Positions 1 to 8,487 of a DNA stretch of 64,000 bases are shown here, one piece after another. A model generated the notes under the pieces. The model was not told where the DNA came from, did not search any database, and saw only the letters and a program-made list of their open reading frames with translations. How positions within the stretch are numbered: the first letter of the stretch is position 1; each line of letters starts with the position of its first letter. This DNA is from Erythrobacter sp. (GTDB taxonomy: Bacteria; Pseudomonadota; Alphaproteobacteria; Sphingomonadales; Sphingomonadaceae), in NCBI RefSeq assembly GCF_035194505.1, contig NZ_CP136573.1:1909001-1973000 (forward strand), written 5' to 3'. A program made the position numbers and the translations under genes.

Positions 1-1
1 A

Positions 2-280
2 GGGGCCGAGCCTGCCGGATCCATCGCGGAAGCGCTGGCGCTGGCGAGCGCGGCGAACGACAGCGGCGAAATCGCGGTGATCGGCGGGGCGGCGATCTAC
101 GGCCTGTTCTGGCCGCTCGCCCACCGCATCGAGCTGACCCAGATCCACGCGGATTACGAAGGCGACACCTTCATGCCCGCACCGGACGAAGGCTGGGCCG
201 AAACGGCGCGGGAAGATCACGCGGCGACTGGCGACACGCCCGCCTTCTCCTTCATCACTTACCGCAAGGCCGCCGCCTGA
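2..280 (+). CDS. folA: Dihydrofolate reductase, C-terminal part (cut by window edge)
   Basis: The open frame runs in from the left edge and ends with TGA at 278-280. DHFR reduces dihydrofolate to tetrahydrofolate with NADPH in the cytoplasm. The visible ~92 residues carry the family's C-terminal signature: an IAVIGGAAIYG segment (the NADPH-binding glycine pair and following helix), then a RIELTQIHADYEGDTFMP strand pair and a terminal FSFITYRK strand. The 5' end lies outside the window, so nothing can be said about start or promoter. The stop overlaps the ribF start (TGATG), which suggests translational coupling. Confidence 0.9.
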   Translation, partial: GAEPAGSIAEALALASAANDSGEIAVIGGAAIYGLFWPLAHRIELTQIHADYEGDTFMPAPDEGWAETAREDHAATGDTPAFSFITYRKAAA

Positions 281-1221
281 TGCGCTGGCTCGATCACCGC
301 CGTCCGATCCCCGAAGCGCTGCGCGGCGCGGTGATCGCGCTCGGCAATTTCGACGGGTTCCATCGCGGGCATCAGGCCGTTGCGGGCGAGGCAATCGCCT
401 GGGCCAAGGCAGAAGGCCGCCCTTCGATCATCGCCACATTCGATCCGCATCCGGTGCGCTTCTTCAAGCCCGATGTGCCGCCCTTCCGGCTGACGACGCT
501 CGAACAGCGGCAGGAGCTCTATCTGGCGGCTGGCGCGACCGCGATGCTGGTGTTCCACTTCGACGCCGAGCTGGCCGGAACCAGCGCCGAGGACTTCATC
601 CAATCCATCCTGATCGACCGCTTCGGCGCGCATGGCGTGGTGACCGGCGGCGATTTCACCTTCGGCAAGGGCGCGCGAGGAAATGTCGATCTGCTGCGCA
701 CCTTCGGCGGCGAGCGGGGCCTGCAATCGCGCGTGGTCGAGGCGGTGACGGCGGGCGAGGAGGTCGTCTCCTCCAGCCGCATCCGGCAGGCGCTGCGCGA
801 CGGCGATCCGCAGCTGGCCGCGCGCCTGCTCACCCGGCCCTTCGCGATTCGCGGCATCGTCGAACATGGCGACAAGCGCGGGCGCACCATCGGCTATCCC
901 ACCGCCAACGTCACGATCGACAACTACCTGCGCCCCAAATACGGCATCTACGCCGTCACCGGCCGCTTGCTCGCGACCGGACAGGTGCTCCACGGCGCGG
1001 CCAATATCGGCATCCGCCCGCAGTTCGAACCGCCCAAGGAGCTGCTCGAGCCCTACTTCTTCGACTTCTCCGGCGATCTCTACGGGCAGGAAATCGAAGT
1101 CGCCTTCCACCACTTCCTGCGCGGCGAGGCGAAGTTCGATTCGCTCGAGGCGCTGATCGAACAGATGGACAAGGATTGCGCCGAGGCGCGGCGCCTTCTA
1201 AGCGCCTCCTCCGATGACTGA
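280..1221 (+). CDS. ribF: Bifunctional riboflavin kinase / FAD synthetase
   Basis: Converts riboflavin to FMN and FMN to FAD (cytoplasmic). 313 residues, the normal size. The N-terminal nucleotidyltransferase domain shows GNFDGFHRGH (about residues 22-31, the HxGH adenylyltransferase motif) and an SSSRIR motif near residue 165. The C-terminal kinase domain shows GYPTAN near residue 206. The ATG shares one base with the folA stop. The 3' end overlaps the ileS start by 8 bases. In many bacteria ribF is followed by ileS and lspA, as here, so co-transcription is likely. Confidence 0.97.
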   Translation: MRWLDHRRPIPEALRGAVIALGNFDGFHRGHQAVAGEAIAWAKAEGRPSIIATFDPHPVRFFKPDVPPFRLTTLEQRQELYLAAGATAMLVFHFDAELAGTSAEDFIQSILIDRFGAHGVVTGGDFTFGKGARGNVDLLRTFGGERGLQSRVVEAVTAGEEVVSSSRIRQALRDGDPQLAARLLTRPFAIRGIVEHGDKRGRTIGYPTANVTIDNYLRPKYGIYAVTGRLLATGQVLHGAANIGIRPQFEPPKELLEPYFFDFSGDLYGQEIEVAFHHFLRGEAKFDSLEALIEQMDKDCAEARRLLSASSDD

Positions 1222-4168
1222 AGAGACGACACAGCGCGATTACAGGGACACCGTCTTCCTGCCGAAGACCGATTTCCCCATGAAGGCCGGCCTTCCGCAG
1301 AAGGAGCCGGGTATTGCCGCGCGCTGGGAAGCGATCGGCCTCTACGATGCCCTGCGCAAGGCACGCCGGGGGCGCGAGAAGTTCATCCTCCACGATGGCC
1401 CGCCCTACGCCAATGGCGACATGCATATCGGCCATGCGTTGAACCACATCCTCAAGGACATGGTCTGCCGCACCCAGAACCTCCTGGGCCGCGATGCGCC
1501 TTACGTTCCCGGCTGGGACTGCCACGGCCTCCCCATCGAATGGAAGGTCGAAGAGCAGTATCGCAAGGACAAGAAGGCCAAGCCCGTCCTCACCGGCGCG
1601 GGGCGTGACGAGGCGGCGGTCAAGGCCTTCCGCGACGAGTGCCGCACCTATGCCCAGAAGTGGGTCGATGCGCAGCGCGGGCAGCTGAAGCGCCTCGGCA
1701 TCATGGGCGATTGGGACCACCCCTACCTCACCATGCAGAAGGAGAGCGAGGCGGTGATCGTCGCCGAGCTTTTGAAGCTGGCCGAGGCGGGGAACCTCTA
1801 TCGCGGCTCGAAGCCGGTGATGTGGTCCCCGGTCGAACAGACCGCGCTGGCCGAGGCGGAGGTCGAATACGAGGACATCACCTCGACCCAGATCGACGTG
1901 GCGTTCCAAATCGATGAGAGTCCTGTTGAGGCACTGGTCGGTGCCTTTGCCGTTATCTGGACAACGACACCGTGGACAATTCCGGTCAATCAGGCGATCG
2001 CTTACGGGCCTACGATCGAATACGTTCTCGGCATGCCGGAATTCGTGAACGTGTCCGATGAGGCGATGCGGAGCATTGTCACGTCAACCACATTCAATGA
2101 GTTCTTTGTCCGCCCGGTGCTGATTGCTTCAGAATTGGTCAGCAGCTTCGTCGCTCGAGTGAACGGAATGCTGAACCAACTCGATTTGGGTCGGTACGGT
2201 TCGCCTGATGCGAAGTTTGAACTGGTCGTAGAGTCCCGCTTCAAAGGCGCAGACCTCGCCGGCACCCTTGCCCGCCACCCGATGCACCATCTCGGCGGGT
2301 TCTACGCAACCCCGCGCCCGCTGCTTCCCGGCGACTTCGTCACCACCGACAGCGGCACCGGCCTCGTCCACATGGCACCCGACCACGGCGAGGACGACTT
2401 TGACCTCTGCAAGGCCAACGGCATCAACCCCGTCTTTGCGGTGATGGACGACGGGCGATACCGCGACGACTGGGGCTGGCTCGGCGGCGCGGACGAGCGG
2501 CGCATGAGTGTCATCAACCCCAAGTTCAACGCGCCCGATGGCCCGATCTGCTCGGACCTGCGCGAAGCCGGCGCGCTGCTCGCCGCGAGTGCCGATTACG
2601 CGCACTCCTACCCCCACTCGTGGCGCTCCAAGGCCAAGGTGATCTTCCGCTGCACCCCGCAGTGGTTCGTGCCGATGGATAGGGCGCTGGATGATGGCAC
2701 CACGCTGCGCGACACGGCCATCGCCGAAATCGCCCGCGTCCAGTTCATCCCCGAAAAGGGCCGCAACCGCATCGGCGCGATGGTCGAAGGACGGCCCGAC
2801 TGGGTGCTGAGCCGCCAGCGCGCCTGGGGCGTGCCGATCACCTTGTTCGTCCGGCCTGACGGCTCCTACCTGCAGGACCCTGCCGTCAACGCCCGCATCG
2901 TGGCGGCGGTGAATGCGGAAGGCATGGACGCGTGGAACAGCGCCAACAAGGCCGCGTTCCTCGGCCCGGACTACGACGCGCAAGAGTTCGAGATGGTCAC
3001 CGACATTCTCGACGTGTGGTTCGATTCGGGCTGCACACATGCCTTCGTGCTCGAAAGCGGGCGCTGGCCGGACCTGCAATGGCCCGCCAACCTCTACCTC
3101 GAAGGCTCGGACCAGCATCGCGGCTGGTTCCAGTCCTCGCTGCTGCAATCGGCCGCCACCCGTGGCCGCGCGCCTTATGATCAGGTTCTCACCCACGGCT
3201 TCACGATGGATGCCAAGGGCAAGAAGATGTCGAAGAGCCTCGGCAACACGGTCGATCCGCTCAAGGTCATGGAGACCTACGGCGCGGACATCATCCGGCT
3301 GTGGGCATTGAGCGTCGACTTCACCGAGGATCACCGCATCGGCGACGAGATCCTGAAGGGCGTGGGCGACCAGTATCGCAAGCTGCGCAACACCTTCCGC
3401 TACCTGCTCGGCGCGCTCGACGGGTTCGTGGGCGACATGAGCGATGCGGGCGAACTGCCCGAGCTCGAGGTTTATATCCTCGCGCTGCTTTCGGAGCTGG
3501 ACGGCAAGCTGAAGGCGGCCGCCGAAGCCTACGACTTCAACGCCTACACCCGCCTGCTGGTCGATTTCTGCAACGAAGACCTCTCGGCCTTCTTCTTCGA
3601 TATCCGCAAGGACGCGCTCTATTGCGACGGGCCGGACTCTGTCACGCGCAACGCCTATCGCACCGTGCTCGACCTGCTGTTCCATGCCCTCGTGCGCTAT
3701 GCTGCACCGGTGCTGGTGTTCACGGCCGAGGAAGTGTGGATGAGCCGCTATCCCGAGGATGGCGAAGAGGACGAGGACGGCCAGCGCGGGAGCGTCCACC
3801 TGCTCGAATGGCCGAGCGTGCCGGGCGTGCGCGTCGACAATGCCAGGTGGACGCAGCTGCGCGCGCTTCGCGATGCGGTCAACGAGGCGATCGAGCCGCT
3901 GCGGCGCGACAAGACCATCCGCTCCAGCCTCGAAGCTGAAGTCGTCGTCCCCGCCGCCATGGTGCCCGAAGGCGTGTCGGACGAGCAGCTCGCCGAACTG
4001 TTCATCACCGCGACAGTCACGCGCGGGCAGGGCGATGGCGTGATCGTCACCAAGACCGCCCACCACAAGTGCTCGCGCTGCTGGCGCCATCTGCCCGATG
4101 TGGCAGACGAGGCTTCGCTGTGTGGCCGCTGCGATGATGCCGTCGCCCAGCTGGATGCCGCGGAATGA
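1214..4168 (+). CDS. ileS: Isoleucyl-tRNA synthetase
   Basis: Class Ia synthetase charging tRNA-Ile; 984 residues. HIGH is at residues 71-74 and KMSKS at about 671-675. The editing domain carries WTTTPWTIP and the GTGLVHMAPDHGEDD block. A C-terminal zinc site reads CSRC...CGRC. An oddity: from about 1905 to 2265 (residues ~231-351, inside the editing domain) codon choice shifts towards A/T-ended codons and the protein has an unusually long loop between WTTTPWTIP and the FKGADLAGT strand. The frame stays open and the conserved motifs on both sides are intact, so the enzyme is probably functional. The stop overlaps lspA (ATGA). Confidence 0.97.
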   Translation: MTEETTQRDYRDTVFLPKTDFPMKAGLPQKEPGIAARWEAIGLYDALRKARRGREKFILHDGPPYANGDMHIGHALNHILKDMVCRTQNLLGRDAPYVPGWDCHGLPIEWKVEEQYRKDKKAKPVLTGAGRDEAAVKAFRDECRTYAQKWVDAQRGQLKRLGIMGDWDHPYLTMQKESEAVIVAELLKLAEAGNLYRGSKPVMWSPVEQTALAEAEVEYEDITSTQIDVAFQIDESPVEALVGAFAVIWTTTPWTIPVNQAIAYGPTIEYVLGMPEFVNVSDEAMRSIVTSTTFNEFFVRPVLIASELVSSFVARVNGMLNQLDLGRYGSPDAKFELVVESRFKGADLAGTLARHPMHHLGGFYATPRPLLPGDFVTTDSGTGLVHMAPDHGEDDFDLCKANGINPVFAVMDDGRYRDDWGWLGGADERRMSVINPKFNAPDGPICSDLREAGALLAASADYAHSYPHSWRSKAKVIFRCTPQWFVPMDRALDDGTTLRDTAIAEIARVQFIPEKGRNRIGAMVEGRPDWVLSRQRAWGVPITLFVRPDGSYLQDPAVNARIVAAVNAEGMDAWNSANKAAFLGPDYDAQEFEMVTDILDVWFDSGCTHAFVLESGRWPDLQWPANLYLEGSDQHRGWFQSSLLQSAATRGRAPYDQVLTHGFTMDAKGKKMSKSLGNTVDPLKVMETYGADIIRLWALSVDFTEDHRIGDEILKGVGDQYRKLRNTFRYLLGALDGFVGDMSDAGELPELEVYILALLSELDGKLKAAAEAYDFNAYTRLLVDFCNEDLSAFFFDIRKDALYCDGPDSVTRNAYRTVLDLLFHALVRYAAPVLVFTAEEVWMSRYPEDGEEDEDGQRGSVHLLEWPSVPGVRVDNARWTQLRALRDAVNEAIEPLRRDKTIRSSLEAEVVVPAAMVPEGVSDEQLAELFITATVTRGQGDGVIVTKTAHHKCSRCWRHLPDVADEASLCGRCDDAVAQLDAAE

Positions 4169-4701
4169 GCGAGCTGTTCACCCGCAACCGCCTGATCGGG
4201 CTCGCCTTTGCGGCCGTCATCGCCGGCATCGACCAGCTGGTGAAGTGGTGGGTGATCGGGCCTTTGGCTCTGCGTCAGGTCGGGCACATTGATCTTTTGC
4301 CCTTCTTCGATCTCACCTACACCGAGAACCGCGGCATCTCGCACGGCATGCTGCAGGCGACCGACATGGAGACCCGCTGGCTGCTGGTGGCGATGACGGC
4401 GGTGATCGCGCTGGTCGTGGCGGTGTGGATGATGCGCGAGAAGGCGATGGGCGAAATCCTCGGCCTGGCGCTGATCCTTGGCGGGGCTGTGGGCAATATC
4501 CGTGATCGCTATGATCTGGGCTATGTCATCGACTATGCCGACTTCCACATCGGGACATTCCGTCCCTTCCTGATCTTCAACATTGCCGATGCCGCGATTA
4601 CCATCGGTGTCGTCATAATCCTTGCCCGCAGCCTGTTCGTGCGCGACAAGGAAGAAACCGAAACCGGGGATGCGTCCCGTGGAGAGACTGACAATGCGTA
4701 A
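4165..4701 (+). CDS. lspA: Lipoprotein signal peptidase (signal peptidase II)
   Basis: Inner-membrane aspartyl protease that removes the signal peptide of diacylated prolipoproteins. 178 residues with four hydrophobic segments. The two catalytic aspartates are expected at D114 (in NIRDR) and D142 (in FNIADAA). The conserved IDQLVKWW and TENRGISHGM motifs are present. It starts in a 4-base ATGA overlap with ileS and overlaps the next gene by 8 bases. The next gene encodes a lipoprotein, a plausible direct client of this enzyme. Confidence 0.96.
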   Translation: MSELFTRNRLIGLAFAAVIAGIDQLVKWWVIGPLALRQVGHIDLLPFFDLTYTENRGISHGMLQATDMETRWLLVAMTAVIALVVAVWMMREKAMGEILGLALILGGAVGNIRDRYDLGYVIDYADFHIGTFRPFLIFNIADAAITIGVVIILARSLFVRDKEETETGDASRGETDNA

Positions 4702-5107
4702 ACTTGCACCCGTGATCCTGCTGGCCGGCACCTCGGTGATGCTGGCTGCGTGCGGCGGCTCCGGCGGTGTTTTCAATCGTGACCGGCCGGACGAGTTCGC
4801 TGTGCAGCGTCAGGCTCCGCTGGTGGTGCCGCCCGATTTCACGCTCACCCCGCCCGCTCCGGGTGCCCCGCGCCCGACCGAAGGCACCGCCTCGGATCAG
4901 GCGCTTGAAGCCCTGTTCGGCGGCCCCGCGCAGCGCAGCCGGATCGAAGCGAGCGTGATCGACCGCGCCGGCAGCGCCGCGCCGAGCATCCGCAGCACCG
5001 TGGGCGACACCGGCACCAACACCGTCGCCAAGGGCCGCGTCACCCGCGACATCATCGCCGCGCCGGAAGGCGACGGCCAGTCGGCCACGACCGTTATACC
5101 TTCTTGA
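4694..5107 (+). CDS. BamF-like (DUF3035) outer-membrane lipoprotein
   Basis: 137 residues. The signal peptide ends in a lipobox-like LAAC (Cys about residue 18), so it is predicted to be lipidated. Just after it comes a PDEF motif followed by PLVVPPDF, the hallmark of the alphaproteobacterial DUF3035 family. Family members include the BamF component of the outer-membrane beta-barrel assembly machinery described in Caulobacter. The remainder is low-complexity, Pro/Ala/Gly rich and probably extended. The ATG at 4694 is preferred over an in-frame upstream start at 4622 because it directly precedes the signal peptide. Last gene of the folA-ribF-ileS-lspA run. Confidence 0.8.
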   Translation: MRKLAPVILLAGTSVMLAACGGSGGVFNRDRPDEFAVQRQAPLVVPPDFTLTPPAPGAPRPTEGTASDQALEALFGGPAQRSRIEASVIDRAGSAAPSIRSTVGDTGTNTVAKGRVTRDIIAAPEGDGQSATTVIPS

Positions 5108-5135
5108 TTTGACCCTCAAACGCCGGGCGGCGGAC

Positions 5136-5235
5136 GTCCGTCCGGTTGTCCTCGCTTCGCTCGTTCAGCTTCGCTTCGGCTTTCCTCGCATAAGCTCGGG
5201 CGCGCGTTCGCGCTTGCGGTCGCTTCGCGACCGGT
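5136..5235 (+). repeat. Intergenic structured repeat, copy C
   Basis: Lies between the convergent ends of the BamF-like gene and the CorC-like gene. It contains the family core CGGGC-GCGC-GTTC-GCGC-TTGCGG at 5197-5219, which folds as a 4-bp stem with a GTTC loop. A second hairpin, GGTCGC-TTC-GCGACC, is at 5218-5232. Upstream is a degenerate TCCTCGCTTCGCTCG-type stretch also seen in copy D. The stem bases differ from the other copies but remain paired. It may also serve as a terminator for the upstream operon. Confidence 0.65.
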
Positions 5236-5260
5236 TCCAGTGCCCTAACGATAGCGGAAA

Positions 5261-6568
5261 CTACTCCCCGCCCTGTTCCTCGCGGCTGACGATCAGCTTG
5301 TCGATCCGGCGGCCGTCCATGTCGACCACCTCGAACCGCCAGCCCTGCGCGTGGAAGTGCTCGCCCTCGGCGGGCAGCTTCTTGAGCACCGACAGGACGT
5401 AACCCGCAGCCGTGCCGAATTCGCGGTCCTCGCCGTAGTCGAGCCCCAGCCGGTCTGCCAGCGCATCGGCCGAGAGCGAGCCTGCCACCAGCAGCGAGCC
5501 GTCCTCGCGCTCCACCACCTGCGGCAGATCGCCCTCTTCCTGATCGCTGACGAAGGTGCCGACAATCGCGGTGAGCAGATCGACCGGGGTGACCAGCCCT
5601 TCGAAGTGGCCATATTCGTCATGCACCAGCGCCATCGCGACTTCGGAGGATTGCAGCACCCGCAGCGCGTCCATCGCGTCGAGCTGATCGGGCACCACTT
5701 CGACGCGGCGCATCATCGCGCGGATCGACACGGTCTCGCCCGCGACCATCGCGGCGAGCACCTCGCGCACCTTGACAACGCCGAGGATCGTATCGGGCGA
5801 GCCGTCGGCGACGGGCATTAGCGAATGGACGCTGTCCTCGATCGTCTGGCGGATTTCGGCGGTGTCGGCATCGGCCTCGATCCAGTCGACCTCGGTGCGC
5901 GGGGTCATCATCTCGCGCACCGGACGTTCGGCAAGGCGCACCACGCCGGTGAGCAGCTGGCGCTGATCGGCCTCGATCACGCCCGAGCGCGTCGCCTCGG
6001 CGAAGATCATCTGCAATTCCTCGGCCGTGACCGAATGCTCGCCCCGCTCGCGCAGGCCGAACAATGCGATGAGCGTCGCCGAGCTGTTGTCGAGCAACCA
6101 CACCAGCGGCGCGGCGGCGCGGGCCATGAAGGCCATCGGGCGGGCCATCACCAGCGACACCGGCACAGCGGCGCGCAGGGCCAGCTGCTTGGGTACCAGC
6201 TCACCGACGATCAGGCTGAAATAGGTCGTAAAGGCGATCACCACCGCAAAGCCGGTTTCGTCGGCATATTTCGCCGGCAGGCCCAGCACCTCCAGCCGCT
6301 CTCCCACCGGCCCGCCAAGGCTCGCGCCCGAATAGGCACCGGCGATGATGCCGATCAGGGTGATGCCGATCTGCACGGTCGAGAGGAACTTGCCCGGGTC
6401 CGCCGCGAGTTCAATCGCCGTGCGCGCGCCAGCCGATCCGGCTTCGGCCCGCGCTTCCAGAGCGCTGGTCTTGGCAGAAACGATCGCAAGCTCGGACATG
6501 GCGAAGACGCCGTTGAGCACGATCAGCGCGATGATGATCGCAAGGTCGGTCCAGGGAAAAGGTGTCAC
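5261..6568 (-). CDS. CorC/HlyC-family (CNNM-CBS) membrane protein
   Basis: 435 residues. The N-terminal DUF21/CNNM transmembrane domain has three or four hydrophobic segments (about residues 8-28, 65-90, 105-130, 145-168) with the typical GVFAMSELAIVSA start and GELVPKQLALR motif. A pair of CBS domains follows (about 215-335, including MTPRTEVDWIEAD and DEYGHFEGLVTPVDLL), then a C-terminal CorC/HlyC domain. Homologues are often called hemolysins but are better linked to magnesium/cobalt or sodium ion handling; the ion cannot be read from sequence. Convergent with the lspA operon. Confidence 0.9.
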   Translation of the reverse strand: MTPFPWTDLAIIIALIVLNGVFAMSELAIVSAKTSALEARAEAGSAGARTAIELAADPGKFLSTVQIGITLIGIIAGAYSGASLGGPVGERLEVLGLPAKYADETGFAVVIAFTTYFSLIVGELVPKQLALRAAVPVSLVMARPMAFMARAAAPLVWLLDNSSATLIALFGLRERGEHSVTAEELQMIFAEATRSGVIEADQRQLLTGVVRLAERPVREMMTPRTEVDWIEADADTAEIRQTIEDSVHSLMPVADGSPDTILGVVKVREVLAAMVAGETVSIRAMMRRVEVVPDQLDAMDALRVLQSSEVAMALVHDEYGHFEGLVTPVDLLTAIVGTFVSDQEEGDLPQVVEREDGSLLVAGSLSADALADRLGLDYGEDREFGTAAGYVLSVLKKLPAEGEHFHAQGWRFEVVDMDGRRIDKLIVSREEQGGE

Positions 6569-6747
6569 GTCCCGTTCGCTAGCACAAAAGCGTGGCCCTG
6601 CCAGCCGCGCGTTTTCGTGCCGGGGGCAAACTGTTCAACTCAGGGTCATCAAGCAGGGTCCAATGCCACCTCCCAAGCGGACACGCTTTCTTGTCGCCAC
6701 CCCCGGCGTATGGCATTGTCCGGACGAGATTGAGGGAGGCAAAAATC

Positions 6748-7443
6748 ATGGCTTTTTCACGTATTCTGCTCTCGGGCACAGCTGCACTGGCGCTGCTCGG
6801 AACCACCGCCTGCGTCACCGACCCCAACACCGGCGAGAAGAAGATTTCGCGCACCGCGATCGGTACGGGCCTCGGCGGCACGCTGGGCTACCTGCTCGGC
6901 GGCGCAATCGGAGGCGATACCGGGCGCATCATCGGCGCAGGGATCGGCGGCTCGGCAGGCGCCATCCTCGGCAAGCAGTATGACGACCAGATCCGCGAGC
7001 TGAAGGAACAGACCGCCGGCAGCGGCGTCGATGTCGAGGAAGTCGGCGATCAGGACGCGATCCTCGTGCGCCTGCCCGACGGCGTGACCTTCTCGACCGG
7101 TTCGGCTGCGATCAACCCGGGCTTCTACGACACGCTCAACAGCGTGGCCGAGACCCTGATCAAGTATCCCAACAGCCTGATCGACGTTTACGGCTTCACC
7201 GATACCACCGGCTCGCCCGCCACCAACCAGCGCCTGTCCGAACAGCGCGCCCAGGCCGTGGCCGACTACCTTGCCGCGCGCGGTGTGGCGCGGGCACGCA
7301 TCGCCACGCAGGGCTTCGGCGAAAGCTATGATCACCTCCGGGTCAAGACCGCCGACGGCGTGAACGAACCGCTCAACCGCCGGGTCGAGATCAAGATCAT
7401 TCCGGTGAGCCAGGACGATGTGAGCCAGGCGCGCGGGAGATAA
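6748..7443 (+). CDS. OmpA-family lipoprotein with glycine-zipper segment
   Basis: 231 residues. The signal peptide ends in a lipobox-like TTAC (Cys about residue 22). Next is a glycine-zipper region (about 36-76: GTGLGGTLGYLLGGAIGG and a second GAGIGGSAGAILG run) that probably inserts in or lies on the outer membrane. A C-terminal OmpA/Pal-type peptidoglycan-binding domain follows (about 100-225) with VYGFTDTTGSPATNQRLSEQRA and NRRVEI. This architecture matches YiaD-like proteins that tether the outer membrane to the cell wall. ATG 6748 is preceded by a GGGAGG ribosome-binding site; an upstream in-frame start at 6592 lacks one. Confidence 0.9.
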   Translation: MAFSRILLSGTAALALLGTTACVTDPNTGEKKISRTAIGTGLGGTLGYLLGGAIGGDTGRIIGAGIGGSAGAILGKQYDDQIRELKEQTAGSGVDVEEVGDQDAILVRLPDGVTFSTGSAAINPGFYDTLNSVAETLIKYPNSLIDVYGFTDTTGSPATNQRLSEQRAQAVADYLAARGVARARIATQGFGESYDHLRVKTADGVNEPLNRRVEIKIIPVSQDDVSQARGR

Positions 7444-7474
7444 GTTCCGTTCTGAACGGCAAGCGGCGGGCTGC

Positions 7475-7592
7475 GCGTTTTTGTGTTCCGCAGCCCATCC
7501 GGGCTGCGAAATCCTCGCTGATGCTGGCTGCGCCAGCGTCGCTGCGGGCGGCCGTTCGGCCTTGCGGGCCACCCAGCGGGGTGGCCCGTTTG
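7475..7592 (+). repeat. Intergenic structured repeat, copy A
   Basis: Lies between the OmpA-like gene and the convergent CysQ-type gene. A 40-base block (7480-7519) and a 28-base block (7540-7567) are identical to copy B (59522-59610, opposite strand). They are separated by a middle segment that differs in sequence but is a hairpin in both copies. Internal stems include CAGCCC-ATCC-GGGCTG (7491-7506) and the core GGCC-GTTC-GGCC (7550-7561) followed by TTGCGG. Confidence 0.85.
7566..7592 (+). terminator. Hairpin terminator after the OmpA-like gene
   Basis: A 9-bp perfect stem, GGGCCACCC (7566-7574) with GGGTGGCCC (7579-7587), 4-base loop, followed by GTTTGCGTTT. It sits at the end of repeat copy A and just before the stop of the convergent gene at 7597. 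Likely Rho-independent for the plus strand, although the T tract is broken. Confidence 0.6.
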
Positions 7593-7596
7593 CGTT

Positions 7597-8373
7597 TCAG
7601 CGCAGGGCCTTGGCGCGCTCGGCCAGCCGTTCGACGGCAGCGGCGTGAATCGCGGGAGAGCACACCAGCACCCCGAAGTCGCGCGGATCGTGCTTGTTGT
7701 AGGCCAGCGGCTCGCCGAAGGCATCGGTGACTTCCGCCCCGGCCTCGCGCGCGATCAGCGTGGCCGCCGCGATGTCCCACTCGTATCCCCAGCGCAAGGT
7801 CGCCACCAGATCGGCGCGGTCATCGGCCACCATCGCGATCCTGAGCGCAATCGAATTGGGCTGCTCGACCGCGACCAGATCGAGATCGTCGCGGGGCAAG
7901 GTGTGGGTCGGCACGCGCGCGCCGGCAAACTCGGCGCGGGTGCTGGCGCGGATCGGCTGGCCGTTGAGGCTGGCGCCCTGGCCCGCCACTGCCAGCCATT
8001 CCTCGCCGCGTGCAGGCGCCGCCAGCATCCCGATCAGCGGCTTGTTGGCGCTCACCAGTGCGACCGAAACCGCCCATCCGCTGCGCCCGCCCACGAAGTC
8101 GCGGGTGCCGTCGATCGGATCGACCAGCCAGATCAGATCGCTGGTGGTGCGCCCCTTGTCGTCGGCGGTTTCCTCCGACAGCCAGCCCGCCGAGGGCAGC
8201 AGCGCGCCCAGCTCGCGCTTGAGGAATCGGTCGACCTCGAGATCGGCCTCGCTTACCGGATTGCCGGGGGTCTTGTCCCAGCTCGTCAGCGCATGGCCCG
8301 CCCCCGGCCAGCGCGAGTGCGCGATGCGGCCCGCCTCGCGGACGATTGCTTCAAGACGCGACCTGTCAATCAT
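7597..8373 (-). CDS. cysQ: 3'(2'),5'-bisphosphate nucleotidase / inositol monophosphatase family (CysQ type)
   Basis: 258 residues. Metal-dependent phosphatase fold: SEET near residue 67, DPIDGTRDF near 85-93 and WDIAAATLIAREAGA near 208. These residues bind the catalytic magnesium ions. CysQ-type enzymes hydrolyse PAP to AMP in sulfur assimilation; related proteins hydrolyse inositol phosphates. Sequence alone favours the CysQ subgroup but does not exclude inositol phosphatase activity, which matters because an inositol pathway lies about 21 kb away. ATG 8373 is chosen because homology begins there; the frame stays open far upstream by antisense to sucC. Confidence 0.85.
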   Translation of the reverse strand: MIDRSRLEAIVREAGRIAHSRWPGAGHALTSWDKTPGNPVSEADLEVDRFLKRELGALLPSAGWLSEETADDKGRTTSDLIWLVDPIDGTRDFVGGRSGWAVSVALVSANKPLIGMLAAPARGEEWLAVAGQGASLNGQPIRASTRAEFAGARVPTHTLPRDDLDLVAVEQPNSIALRIAMVADDRADLVATLRWGYEWDIAAATLIAREAGAEVTDAFGEPLAYNKHDPRDFGVLVCSPAIHAAAVERLAERAKALR

Positions 8374-8487
8374 GTGAGGAGCCGTGTTGGCCTTGCACAG
8401 ACCACTTTTCAAGAGGGACGATCCGTGCTTAGGCCGCCTGCGAGACGACCTCTCCCCAGGGATACGTATTAAAGGGATCGATACGCC

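Noticed and set aside
1905..2265. ileS anomalous segment as an intein or frameshift
   Set aside because: The frame is continuous, too short for an intein, with no splice-junction Cys/Ser and His-Asn motifs; better explained as recombination or a divergent loop.
2129..4090. 653-codon minus-strand frame opposite ileS
   Set aside because: Shadow of ileS with typical antisense composition (His, Glu, Arg, Val rich); no motif.
7440..7600. Possible short gene in the OmpA/CysQ gap
   Set aside because: The open frames come from the structured repeat, which varies by paired stem changes rather than by codons.
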